From: Paramoeba atlantica
Lineage: Eukaryota > Discosea
Assembly: GCA_977017575.1 (NCBI GenBank)
Contig: CDRNVI010000054.1
Span: 682,001 to 746,000 of the forward strand
Direction: 5' to 3'
DNA: 64,000 bases
Shown here one piece after another: positions 8,757 through 17,980 of the stretch. The notes under the pieces were generated by a model. It did not search any database, was not told the DNA's origin, and saw only the letters and a list, made by a program, of their open reading frames with translations. Position numbers and translations under genes: made by a program. Numbering within the stretch: position 1 is the stretch's first letter; each line of letters begins with the position of its first letter.

Positions 8757-9464
8757 ATGTCAGATTCCCTACACGAAGTAAAGAGCTCGGAAGAATTCGC
8801 GTGCCGTCTTGGTCGCGTCAACCCCCGCTTTCCCCCCGAATATCTTCTTGCACAATTTCTGGAACCCTTGTATCTCATCCCTATGGGATGGGAATTCAAC
8901 ACCACCTCGACAGCAGCATGTCAATGGTATGGAGTGCAATGCGACGCGGATCAGCGCGTCACCAACATTGATTGGTCTCATATCGGGATGAAAAACAAAG
9001 TGAAGGATGAGACTTTACGATGGGAACGATTGCCCGCAACCCTCTTATCCCTGAGTTTGTACAGAAACGATGAACTAAGCCGCTCTCTCCCATTAGAATG
9101 TCTTCCTCAACAAATGGTCGGTCTTCACCTGACTACTAATCTATTTTCCGGGACATTGGACTTGAGTTGCGTACCACACACGATGCAACACATGGGACTT
9201 GCTCTAAACCGTTTCAAACAGGCCCTACACTTTGACGCTCTCCCCCAGGGTCTTAAGACGCTCTCCTTAAAGTACAATTTCTATTTACGCGGGACGTATG
9301 ACCTCACAACGCTTCCGAGCGGTCTTGTGTTGGATCAGACCTTTTTCACAGACAGCACTCTTCTGGCTGATCAAGCGCACGGTGGACCAAGCGTGCTCTC
9401 ATGCACGAGTCCTCTCATTCCAGAGTGTGTCTTCGTTCACATGGATGAGTGCCGAATTGTTTGA
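8757..9464 (+). CDS. Leucine-rich repeat protein A5
   Basis: A 235-residue LRR protein. It starts MSDSLHEVKSSEEFACRLGR, then RVNPRFPPEYLLAQFLEPL (family block), cap CQWYGVQC at Cys55 to Cys62, VTNIDWSHIGMKN and about five repeats (LPQQMVGLHLTTNLFSGTLD and kin). The C-terminal end FFTDSTLLADQAHGG and beyond is unlike the NTxI cap of its relatives. The B copy at 28,808 differs at six to seven residues (for example Phe24 to Leu and His to Asp near the end), more than the upstream genes. Confidence 0.82.
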   Translation: MSDSLHEVKSSEEFACRLGRVNPRFPPEYLLAQFLEPLYLIPMGWEFNTTSTAACQWYGVQCDADQRVTNIDWSHIGMKNKVKDETLRWERLPATLLSLSLYRNDELSRSLPLECLPQQMVGLHLTTNLFSGTLDLSCVPHTMQHMGLALNRFKQALHFDALPQGLKTLSLKYNFYLRGTYDLTTLPSGLVLDQTFFTDSTLLADQAHGGPSVLSCTSPLIPECVFVHMDECRIV

Positions 9465-9827
9465 CCGGTTGGCTTATGACCCCCAAACGGGCAACACTGG
9501 GTCACGTGGGATATGTTTTTGTTGAAAACTTACAAACGTGTTTTGTACAAAATTGTCATAGATGAAGAATATCACCAAACACCATAACAAACTGCTATAA
9601 CAATTACTAAGAATTGTTAATAATACTGATAAGAGTATCGGTAGGTGATGTACTATCAGTGTCAGGGAAGACCGCGTGGAGGTCCTGACCATACTTCCCC
9701 ATGCTGAGTGTGTGTCAAGTACGGGATGAAATTAGTACAGAAACGTAGGTAAGTATCGGTAGGTCGGTGTCTGTACCATCAGTGGGATAGCAGTGCCTGG
9801 GAAGACCACGTGGAGGTCCATAAAGAT
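9465..9827. repeat. Short dispersed module containing GGGAAGACC(G/A)CGTGGAGGTCC
   Basis: Two imperfect copies of a module of about 85 bp lie at about 9,650-9,715 and 9,765-9,822: a CTGTACCATCAGTG lead, a GGGAAGACC-CGTGGAGGTC centre, a CTTCCCCATGCTGAG end. Related copies occur at 12,010-12,215 and 29,700-29,905. No ORF; function unknown. Confidence 0.5.
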
Positions 9828-10740
9828 TCATTTAAGGATCATTAAAGAAGTTTCGAACCATTCCTTGAAGGGGCTCATCGGATAGATGCTGTTTTTTGTT
9901 CTCAATGTAGAGCATGTGCCCAAATTCTCGTTCCATATGTGTTTCGGAGTAGATCCGATTGGTTGTTTTTCGGAAGACTCGAATGTGTTTATATTTTTGA
10001 GAACCAGTGCTTTTCCAATAATCTTCCACAACTTGACGTTGCATAATCGTCCAACATGAGATCGAATTCCGCTTCAAGAATCTCTCGTGTTCCATTATTT
10101 GCAAAAGTCGTCGCACCCTACTCTTTATCCCGAAGTATACTAACATTGCTTCAACGACAATACGCTTCATCTGATTGATAGCTTTGTCCGTAGAAAATTC
10201 CGTGTACAAAAATCCGAGTATAGCTGCTAGTGATAACACATCCGAAGATACTGTGCAAGATTTGAGCTGCCTCCCGTGGCAGTATACCACTGTTCGAAAA
10301 GTGTAAAGAAACCATTCACGCATTGAAGATCAGTCGTGTCGGATGTTTCACACAAATTGCCGAGTACACGGAGTGGAATAAGTAAATGAAATATTTTCAT
10401 CATATTCTCCTGGTCTCACATTGTTAACGAAGTTGCTATTTCCGAGGAGTTGCTTGCTTTGAGCGCAGCTCGAATCTGCTCATACCCTGACTGCCAGCGC
10501 TTCTCATTCTTTTTAGGAAGAGTATTTCCCGTGCTTCCTTTGTATCAGTCGCTAAGCGCAAGACATGTAATCCACTCAGGTATTAATGAGGTCCTTTGTG
10601 AACACGGACGCTGCGTCTCGCAAATTATATCATTGCACAGTTGTACAACATGTGGCCAACACGGTAAAATAAATACATGATATTGAATATCATGCATTGT
10701 GCGAGAGCCAGGCAGGTGGATTTTTGTAGAATAACACATC
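9828..10740 (-). pseudogene. Decayed transposase-like gene, possibly hAT family, copy A
   Basis: Several minus-strand open frames in different registers appear to be one gene. From the 5' side: PCWPHVVQLCNDIICE (near 10,690-10,620) resembles the CxxHxxxLxxxDxL segment of hAT transposases. KKNEKRWQSGYEQIRAAL (near 10,500) resembles the conserved TRWNSxYxML block. A 163-codon frame (10,323-9,832) then ends HLSDEPLQGMVRNFFNDP. The paralogous stretch at 30,065-30,800 in copy B shares these blocks and is broken at other places, which supports a once-coding ancestor. The family assignment rests on two short motifs only; no terminal repeats were found. Confidence 0.4.
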
Positions 10741-11188
10741 GAATTGCAGAGAAGAGGTGCACGGTGAATCGGACACTGCGTCTGCGAGAGCGAGTAAAAT
10801 TAACTACCGCTTATTATACTAAGTAGTATAAGCATTATAAGTATAAAGATAGTAATGGGATTATGATGAGATTGCACGTAGCTAGTATCGGAGCCTTTTT
10901 AAGGATCCCAGTTTAATGCGCAAACGATCAAGTGTCAATTGTCCAACTTCAAAATGCTTTTCAGAATCATCAATTTGATTCTGGCGATCTGCTCTTGCTC
11001 GCCTCCATTGCTTCAATAATTCCTAAGGAAATTTCAATTCTTCATTTAGATAAAAGGGCATCTGCAAGGCTTCCTTAAGTCGCTTTTCCAATATGTTCCT
11101 CCAGGGTATGTACTTGTACATACCCTGGAGTTTACTCGTAGTGAATCACTGCGGTTCACTACGGGTAAACTCACTAACCCGGGGCGCA
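10741..11188. other. Spacer, nothing recognised
   Basis: About 450 bp, AT-rich at 10,800-10,870. A perfect 15-bp inverted repeat occurs near 11,103-11,133 (AGGGTATGTACTTGT and its neighbour ACATACCCTGGAG). No gene is supported. Confidence 0.4.
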
Positions 11189-11320
11189 GTTTAATATCTA
11201 AATGCGCTTTAATATCCAAATGCGCTTTAATATCCAAATAAACACTTTAATATCCAAATAGGCACTTTAATATCCAAATAGACACTTTAATATCCAAATA
11301 GCACTTTAATATCCAAATAG
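11189..11320 (+). repeat. Iteron-like tandem repeat, about 20-bp unit
   Basis: Roughly eight head-to-tail units of CACTTTAATATCCAAATAGG with small variants (for example GCGCTTTAATATCCAAAT). Three further direct copies lie at 11,850-11,910 and one inverted copy (CCTATTTGGATATTAAG) at 11,827-11,843, so a 0.5-kb block is flanked by the repeats. Confidence 0.75.
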
Positions 11321-11910
11321 GTTTTTTCACTTGTCCAAAACAAGGTTTTCAGTCAAATAAGTTCTGAGTCACATCATGGAAACTGTCGCACCCGAATGCT
11401 TGAAGGGCCATTCGGAAGCAGTTTCAACGCGGCGCAAAGTCGGGAAATAGAACCGGGCCTCTAGATTCCTTTTTTACGATGCAGTCGACATCAACGCGTC
11501 AAGAAAGCAACACGCAAGCCATTGAAGAACTGTAATTTCAAGTAGTGATCAAGTGGAAAGATGAAATTGACGTTTAAGATCCAAGAAGCAAGTGAAAAGT
11601 TGTTGAAAGGAAAAGTTGAAACATAAAGTTAAAAGACAACGTGAAAGACCCTCATTGTCTTGCTATCCCCTTACCAGGCGGCACTCGACGCCTTGCGCCC
11701 CGAGCACGTCTACCCGACCGTAGCTACCAGGACGGGCTTTCAAACCCGTTCCATCGTGCAGGCTATGTCTCAAGCCTCCTTTGCGTAGGCAACTCGCAAT
11801 TTAGCGTCTGCACTGGATCCTGGTTCAGCCTATTTGGATATTAAGATGCTTGCACTTTAATATCCAAATAGAAACTTTTGCACTTTAATATCCATATAGC
11901 ACTTTAATCA
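11321..11910. other. Block between iteron clusters, no supported gene
   Basis: About 500 bp of mixed composition bounded by the 20-bp repeats on both sides. A 67-codon frame at 11,641 has no recognisable content. The GC-rich part (11,650-11,800) differs from its AT-rich surroundings. Confidence 0.35.
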
Positions 11911-11914
11911 TAGC

Positions 11915-12016
11915 CAAAAGGGTAAGTCGGGTAATTACCCACCTAGCGGGTAAGTGCGGGTAATTACCCGGGTAAGTGTACCCACTTACCCGCACTCACC
12001 CACACTTACCCGCTGG
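11915..12016. repeat. Imperfect palindrome rich in GGGTAAGTG / CACTTACCC
   Basis: Arms of about 33 nt, beginning AGCGGGTAAGTGCGGGTAAT on the left and mirrored by CACTTACCCGCT on the right, meet at GTGTACCCAC. Several nested pairings of GGGTAAGT with ACTTACCC are possible. No coding capacity. Confidence 0.55.
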
Positions 12017-12225
12017 GATACACAGAGTACCATGAGTGAGGTGGCAGTGTCTGTCAGGGATGACCGTGAGTAGGTACCGACCTTGCTTCCCCATGTTGAG
12101 GGTGTCAAAGGGTTTCGTAGAACTAGCTGCTCGGCGTCTGTACCATTAGTGAGATGGTAGTGCCAGGGAAGACCGCGAGGAGGTCCCGACCTTGCTTCCC
12201 AGGTTCAGGGTGTCAAAAAGTTTCG
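12017..12225 (+). repeat. Two more copies of the GGGAAGACC module
   Basis: Modules at about 12,030-12,116 and 12,132-12,222, both carrying a TACCAT-AGTGAG lead, GGGA-GACCG centre and CGACCTTGCTTCCC end followed by GGGTGTCAAA. They are the same family as at 9,650, 9,765, 29,700 and 29,860. Confidence 0.5.
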
Positions 12226-12511
12226 GGGGAAGCTGCCTTCATAGAAAGAGCGTAACGGACCCTCCGTAAGGGAAGATGCCTCAGGGGAGATTTGTCTTTC
12301 CGGGGAAGGTTGTGTCTTTGACTGCATAGGGAAAAGTAGAGTCGTGAAAGTGAGGTAACTGTAGTGTACTTTAATTTAGAAACATAATTTTCAGGCTAAA
12401 TCCCAATTTAGAACGTGTAGAATTCTACATATACTGCCAATTATGTTTATCGTTTGAGTAGTTTTCCTACTTTTCTCGCCAGTGTATATACGCAGCGATT
12501 ACTTATAAAAA

Positions 12512-13411
12512 TCTTCGTTAAACGCGGTGGTTGTTTTCAACTTAGAAGTCACTCATGCTGCGCGCTTCGCGTTGAAAACTACCTCCGCGTTTAACGAAGA
12601 GCCTAAAAAAGAAAAATTGGTTACGAAAGCCGAAGAGGCCGGAAGGATTTGAGTCAAAAATTGGCGATTTTTAGGTAAAAATGGGGGCATTTTTGCGTAG
12701 TTTTGCTCGGAGAGCGCTAAATCCGACATTTACGTGTGGGAAATCACTCGTAGGCAAGAATTCAAGGCTGCAGAACGTAATGGGTAGAGAATCCGACTCC
12801 AATCACACCATTCTTCCGTCACAGAAAGACCTCTCTGAGTCCGAAAATTACTTTTTCGCGTTTTCTGGCCAAAAATGGGTCATTTTGTGAGGCGTACCAC
12901 GGCTTCAAAAAGGCGTACCTTGCGAAAACAACGTCGTTGAAAGATAGTATAGGTCCCAAACTATTAAAATACAATAGGGGAAACAATTTTGAAAAAATAA
13001 TTTTTTTACCATTTTTTTCGCCAAGTTGAATTTTTTTTCAAAATTTTTTTTCCGAAAAAATACGAACTTGGCAGACCCGTCCTGCGCATACGAGGGGGGT
13101 CACCCCCGGGTAGGGGGGTGGAAAATGCGCGCCAAGACCCCGGCTACCCCTTCTGCGGTTTTTTTCGAAAAATAATTTTTTCAAAAAAAATTCCGTGCGG
13201 TATGCCCCCCCCCCTAGACCCCCCCCCCTAGACCCCCCCCTAGACCCCCCATTTTTTTAATTTTTTTGTTCAGTTTTGGACCACCGGAGCCCCATTTTAT
13301 ATTTTTTTCCTTTATTATATTACTGTGTTCCTCTTTGTATTTTCACTGTTTTTGTTCACTTTTTTTTCAATAATCGAGGGTAGAGCGGTAGTTATACAAC
13401 CACCGCAATCT
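12512..13411 (-). repeat. Hairpin-headed dispersed repeat, long inverted copy 3
   Basis: Read on the minus strand this starts at 13,411 with the palindromic head, passes long G/C and A/T tracts (13,010-13,280) and ends near 12,512. Its tail is itself a 30-nt inverted repeat: arms 12,512-12,541 and 12,571-12,600 match at 28 of 30 positions around a 29-nt loop. Sequence at 12,660-13,080 is alike, in opposite orientation, to 31,080-31,500 in copy B. No coding frame of significance. Confidence 0.6.
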
Positions 13412-13781
13412 TTATATTATAGGTGCACAATGAGCTCTTGTGCTTCTATCAAACATACGTACGTATCAAATGTACGTACCTATCAAATATACGTACGTAA
13501 TATAAAAAATATCGTAGATACATCGTATTTGTTTCGTACATAATATAAATCGAATGTCAGAATACAAAATGCAAATATTTTTTGCAATGGGAAAAAACAA
13601 AGCGAATGATAAGGAAAGACGGAAAAAAACCACGTAAAATGAGAAAACAAAATTTTGAATATTTCACTTACATTATTCGGCCATAAAAGAATCTTTTCAA
13701 AACATTCCCAAAAATGATTCCTGAATGCAATACAGGACTACTTCTATAGAAGTTCTACTTAGAAGTTCTACTTCTGTAGAA
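13412..13781. other. Spacer, no supported gene
   Basis: About 370 bp, AT-rich, with a run of ACGTACGTA-type words near 13,455-13,500 and a direct repeat of AGAAGTTCTACTT near 13,748-13,770. Confidence 0.4.
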
Positions 13782-14102
13782 CTACTCTTCCCCACTGAGG
13801 TCGCCATTCGATATTTCATCGTCATCGTCTGTCTCATCCTCACCCGCCACTTCATTCACATGCTCGGTTAAGTAGCCAAGTTTCTCGCTGTTGCCACGGA
13901 TAAATATTTGATTAGCGATCACATGAGGTGTAATTGAAGGTTGTCGTGAATTGAACATGTACGACAATATCGATAACCATGGATCACATTTGGTGACCAG
14001 CGGCGGCGTCCATAAGTAATGTCTTGCAGCAGTAAAAACATTCGGGAAATAGTGACGACTCACACCACCACTCATATTCGTTGGCGTGCGAGCGGATCCC
14101 AT
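13782..14102 (-). CDS. Hypothetical protein with acidic tail
   Basis: A 106-codon frame starting MGSARTPTNMSGGVSRHYFP and ending in an acidic tail (EDETDDDDEISNGDLSGEE). It overlaps the end of the helix-turn-helix frame at 14,072 by about 30 bp in another register. It may be the continuation of that gene after a frame break or splice, or a separate small gene. The middle (HYLWTPPLVTKCDPWLSIL) is not recognised. Confidence 0.4.
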   Translation of the reverse strand: MGSARTPTNMSGGVSRHYFPNVFTAARHYLWTPPLVTKCDPWLSILSYMFNSRQPSITPHVIANQIFIRGNSEKLGYLTEHVNEVAGEDETDDDDEISNGDLSGEE

Positions 14103-14671
14103 CTGTAGTCCTCATATGCTACATACATGTATTCCTTCCACTCCTCCTCGGTAATGCAAAAAATTGGAGGCTCGTTACTATTTTCTGGACGGTACAGAGA
14201 TCCGGGAAAGAGATTGTTGGCGCGTTCCCAAGAAATTGGGGGAGTGTTTGATGGTCGAGCGCATTGCACTATCCAACTTGGTCTGAACCACATAACCTCC
14301 TTCCAAAATTTCATATTATGGTTCTTTTCCAGGCGATGCTTGTGATGGTTTAGTGCTTCTAGGAAACCCGGAGGTGCATCTCGAGATGAAGCGTACTCGA
14401 AGAGTAGCTCTAATGTCTGAGCAACGTGCTCTGCCATAGGCTGCCCTATCATATCAGAAAACTTTTTTAGGGCGACACGTTCTAACCCTCCTGTCTCCCG
14501 GTGGCGTTTAACCCATCGAGAGACAGTAGCTTCACTGCATTTCATAAAAGCAGCAGTGTCTGTAATCGAACGTCCCTGGTTTTGTACCTCATGCACGCAA
14601 ATTATACGTGTTTCATAAGTGATTTGTTGCGTCGAGAGGGTGCGTCTCTGGCGGCGAAGTGTTTTCGGCAT
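14072..14671 (-). CDS. Helix-turn-helix protein, transposase-like N-terminus
   Basis: A 199-codon frame starting MPKTLRRQRRTLSTQQITYE. Residues about 25-65 (IICVHEVQNQGRSITDTAAF then KCSEATVSRWVKRHRETGG) match the helix-turn-helix of IS630/Tc1 and Pax-like DNA-binding domains, including the RW-K-Y/HRETG end. The rest, with KFWKEVMWFRPSWIVQCARP, is not a DDE domain and is not recognised. It lies 440 bp downstream, on the same strand, of a Tc1/mariner element that lacks its own N-terminal domain, but outside that element's inverted ends. Either a host regulator, or part of another transposon. Confidence 0.5.
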   Translation of the reverse strand: MPKTLRRQRRTLSTQQITYETRIICVHEVQNQGRSITDTAAFMKCSEATVSRWVKRHRETGGLERVALKKFSDMIGQPMAEHVAQTLELLFEYASSRDAPPGFLEALNHHKHRLEKNHNMKFWKEVMWFRPSWIVQCARPSNTPPISWERANNLFPGSLYRPENSNEPPIFCITEEEWKEYMYVAYEDYRWDPLARQRI

Positions 14672-14965
14672 AAATGATGGGTTAGAAAGAGTTAAATGGT
14701 ATTTTATTCATAGTTTGATGCGCTAAAATGATAAAAAATGATAAATGTCTGATCTTTTGCAGAATTTTCGGGGAAAAGGTTCAGTAAAATAAGCTTATGA
14801 CGTCACATCAGCTTCAGGGGAGGCAACAATGGTGCCAGTAGTCTTAAAAATTCGAGATATGTTGAATGCCGAAGAAATTAGGTCAAAAGCTCGCACGGTA
14901 CAATTTTTTTTGTCCTTTTTTCAAAAACAAAATCAGCCCCCCCCTTTATACAACCAAAAGTCAGG

Positions 14966-15088
14966 TTTTTTTTAAATACTATAAATACATGTACTGTCAC
15001 CCCCCCCTTTATACTTCCAAAAGTACTGAAACCGGCGGAAGTATAAAGGGGGGGTGACAGTACATGTATTTATAGTATTTAAAAAAAA
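14966..15088. repeat. Long hairpin: 52-bp stem, 18-nt loop
   Basis: The left arm 14,966-15,018 and right arm 15,037-15,088 are exact complements except for one C in a C-run (eight against seven). The stem carries an A/T outer part, ACATGTACTGTCA, a C7-8 tract and TTTATACTTCC; the loop is AAAAGTACTGAAACCGGC. The motif CGGCGGAAGTATAA recurs at 2,455. A transcript would fold into a near-perfect double strand. Probably a small foldback element. Confidence 0.9.
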
Positions 15089-15111
15089 TTATAGTACTAT
15101 GTAGTACTATA

Positions 15112-16230
15112 CATGGGGGGCCATGAAAACTGACAAGGTCCGCATTTTAGCATCCTGAGGCAGTTTGAGCTGATTTTTGTTGCAAACGAGAGATCTCGTT
15201 CTGAATATCGTGTCTACGCTATTTAAAATACAAAAACGTTCACCGGAAAACATTTCCAATGAGTTACAAAAGTGAAATTTTAAAGATTTTGCAAATTGAA
15301 AAACGGGTCTAAAATTCGTAATTTTTAGTACCACGGCCCAAAAAGTACCCAGAAAGTAGGTCTTAATAGCCAGTATTCCCACCTTCACGCTCACGTAGTA
15401 TAGCGAGGCGCGTGGGAAGACTCTTTAGCGTGTTCACATACGCCTCGTGACATTCGTTCAACAAATATTCCTTGGCCTTTGGAATAGCAGCTTGTAATTC
15501 TTTTCGATTATGTGGACGAAGATGGCTGTGGATGTATTTATCCATCATGCTCCACAAATTCTCAATCAAATTGAGATCAGGAGATTTCGAAGGCCAATCA
15601 ATAATTTTGATGTTTTCCAACTTACCTATTCTCCTGGCTTCCCCATGCCCTGGCGCGTTGTCAAGGACAACTGTAGCCCCGGGGCGGCGATGCATCCAGT
15701 TGAAAAACCCATTTCGTTTTTTCATTGCATTCAAAAAGACCTCATTTGTAACAGTTTCATTTTGTGCGAACTCATGGAAACACGCATCAGGCACTTCCCA
15801 ACGGAGACTGGTGGCCATGAATACATGAACTCCTTTCCCCCCATACCACCTATCTATTCGTACTGGTGTTTCCTTGGGGGGGTCAGTCATTTTTGCAAGG
15901 TACGTAATTTTTTTACCGGGTGATCCGCATCGAAAGATTTTTTCGTCGCACCACACAATACGAGACATCTGATATGGGCTGAATCCCTCAAAGTAATCAG
16001 CAAGTTGTAGTCTAGCAGCCTTGTGCTCACCTGTTAAAAAAAGGCTTGTGTGACATCGTCTTAATGACGTATCCCATCCTTTTCAAACTCTAACTTTTAT
16101 TACCAGAAACGGGCTCCAAATAGCGTAGACACGATACTCAGAACGAGATCTCTCGTTTGCAATAAAAATCAGCTTAAAAGGCCTCAGGACGCCAAAATGC
16201 GGACCTTGTCAGTTTTCGTGCCGCCCCCCG
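15112..16230 (-). mobile_element. Tc1/mariner-type transposon with about 115-bp inverted ends
   Basis: The two ends are inverted repeats of about 115 bp (left from 15,112, right to 16,230) sharing GAAAACTGACAAGGTCCGCA and the inner CGTGTCTACGCTATTT. Each end starts next to a run of six G and is flanked by TA (15,110-15,111 and 16,231-16,232), the target duplication of this superfamily. Length is about 1,119 bp. It contains the transposase fragment on the minus strand described separately. Confidence 0.88.
15363..16082 (-). pseudogene. Tc1/mariner-type transposase, catalytic domain only
   Basis: The minus frame is open from 16,082; the first ATG is at 15,968 (201 codons). It carries the DDE triad: VWCDEKIF (first Asp), VVLDNAPGH (second Asp) and WPSKSPDLNLIENLW (Glu). 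By my count 32 residues lie between the second Asp and the Glu, against 34 in classical Tc1. Codons upstream of the ATG (RRCHTSLFLTGEHKAARLQL) match the linker before the catalytic domain. The N-terminal paired helix-turn-helix is missing, and there is too little room before the inverted end to hold it. The family reaction is cut-and-paste at TA; this copy should not be autonomous. Confidence 0.85.
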
Positions 16231-16232
16231 TA

Positions 16233-16985
16233 CGGGCTACGGTTCACTACGGGTAAACCGCAGCATCATAGTACTATAAATCTATAAAAATCTATAACAG
16301 AAAAAAGTGATCAAAAACGTTTTGATGCTCTCTTTTAGCACCAAAGACACCATGTACAAAGTCAATTTATGACAGGCTTAATCAAGTTTTTTATGTTTCG
16401 CGGCAGAAAACTTAGTTTTCAGTTTTTTGCTTGTGCTTCTTCCGCCACGGGAGAAAAAAGAAGTTACAAGGACTCTCTTTTGAAGGAGAAACGTGTCCAA
16501 ACCCGACGAAAATCAATCAAAAAAAATTATATTTTTATACATAGTAATTGAAAAATTATAATACTATATAGTACTATAATTATAGATTTTGTAGATTTTC
16601 AGACCCCTGAAAAATACCTAAAAAAGAATCTTTAAAGTGCATTAAATTCAGTAACTCAAATTTTCAGGAATCAATCTTCAGGAATTAAAGTTCTGCTGGA
16701 TTCAACGAGGATACACCCCCTTTTCCTTGACGGAAAATAAGGCGGCAAGAAAAATAGTCACTGTTTGCTTTTCGTTCGTACGAACGACTTTGACTCAAAT
16801 CACGCCCACTGGCGCTAACGTTTTCCCCTTCAGTTCGCCGTCGACGCTAACGCTAGTCTCATGACAAAACTTTTATCTCCGAAAATAACAGAGCTGTACT
16901 GACGAACATCGTGCTGCGAGTACAAATGATGCGACTGTCGTCTTATACGTTGACCAATATCTGATGGTGTGATAGCTTGAGTCCA
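16233..16985. other. Spacer, no supported gene
   Basis: About 750 bp, AT-rich in the first half, with repeated ATAGTACTAT words that also border the hairpin at 15,090-15,110. A 60-codon frame (16,369) shows no features. Confidence 0.4.
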
Positions 16986-17548
16986 TCAAAACACGTAACG
17001 ATAGTGCTTATACGCTCTTTCTTTTGCTTTTTCACCCAGTCCTTCCCGAAATGCCCCATGATGACTCATCAACTGGAGCACCCTATCTCGAGCGATAGGG
17101 ATATGATCATTCAACAGACCGAGAAGGGTTTCATGAACCTTTGCCATAAAATCTTGTCGCGAGCTATTGAAGGCTCGCTCAAGCTTCCGGTCGCGACCTC
17201 CACGATTCATTCTTGATTGATAATCTTTTTCTCCGACTCGCTTTATTTTCCGTATGGTCTCCTCGGCAATATTATGACTTCGCAAGTTTTGATACGGAAG
17301 ACGAAGAACGACACACGCACAACTTGTCTTGCACCGACAAGTGTTTTCTGCGGTATATTGATGGAGGAACAAAGGGAGGGAGAGAGGGACGTGCTGAAAG
17401 AGAATTTTGGGGAAGAGAGATACCAGGTTCTTGTCCGGAAACAAAAGGTCCGACCACATGTGATACACGAGCCACTGGAGTTCGCGAAATGATCCAGTTG
17501 CTTAACGGTCCACGCGGCACCAGATCCTCCCGAAAATTCATAGGACAA
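16986..17548 (-). pseudogene. Unrecognised minus-strand gene fragment
   Basis: A 160-codon frame (17,468-16,986) rich in charged residues ends HHGAFREGLGEKAKERAYKH. Overlapping it at the 5' side, the frame from 17,541 reads MNFREDLVPRGPLSNWIISR then TPVARVSHVVGPFVSGQEPG. The latter piece is conserved at 31,500-31,628 (MNSWEDLVPRRPLSNWTVLR...) and, as about 60 bp, inside LINE array units 2-4. Substitutions between copies largely keep ARVSxVxGxFxxGQE, suggesting a real coding ancestor. Family unknown. Confidence 0.35.
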
Positions 17549-17980
17549 TAATTTTCAGGAGAAGTTTTCTATAGTTCCTAAACAAGGTCTTGCAGCTTTT
17601 TTATACACTATTTTACACTCGGATAGCTATGCACCGGAAAACAGCCGCTGCTTCTTTCATCGGCGGATTTCATAAAAAAATGCCCCCCCCCCCTAAACAA
17701 ATCTTTGGCCTTTTAGACAAAATAGCCCTATCAAAGGGGGGGCGGGCACACGTAGCCCTATTAAATAGGGCCGTTTCTGTAATTGCATGCTCTGACTTTT
17801 TTATGTGACAGATCCCCCCCTAGTTATACAGGGGGTATGTATGTATGTAGGTCACACCCCTATCTAGTTATATGTCTCTTTTCCACGAAACGTAGTGACT
17901 GATAACTACGGGGGGGTACAGTACATTCATAGAATTATTTTTTATTTTTTAAAAAACAATAATTTACATTCTAACTTTAC
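17549..17980. repeat. Spacer with small foldback element
   Basis: It holds a C-run/G-run pair: CCCCCCCTAGTTAT near 17,814 is mirrored by ATAACTACGGGGGGG near 17,902-17,916, bounding about 105 bp. A related pair is at 32,205-32,250 upstream of the paralogous LRR gene. At 17,756-17,770 CCCTATTAAATAGGGCCG is the uninterrupted form of a site that carries a LINE fragment at 31,737 in copy B. Confidence 0.5.
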
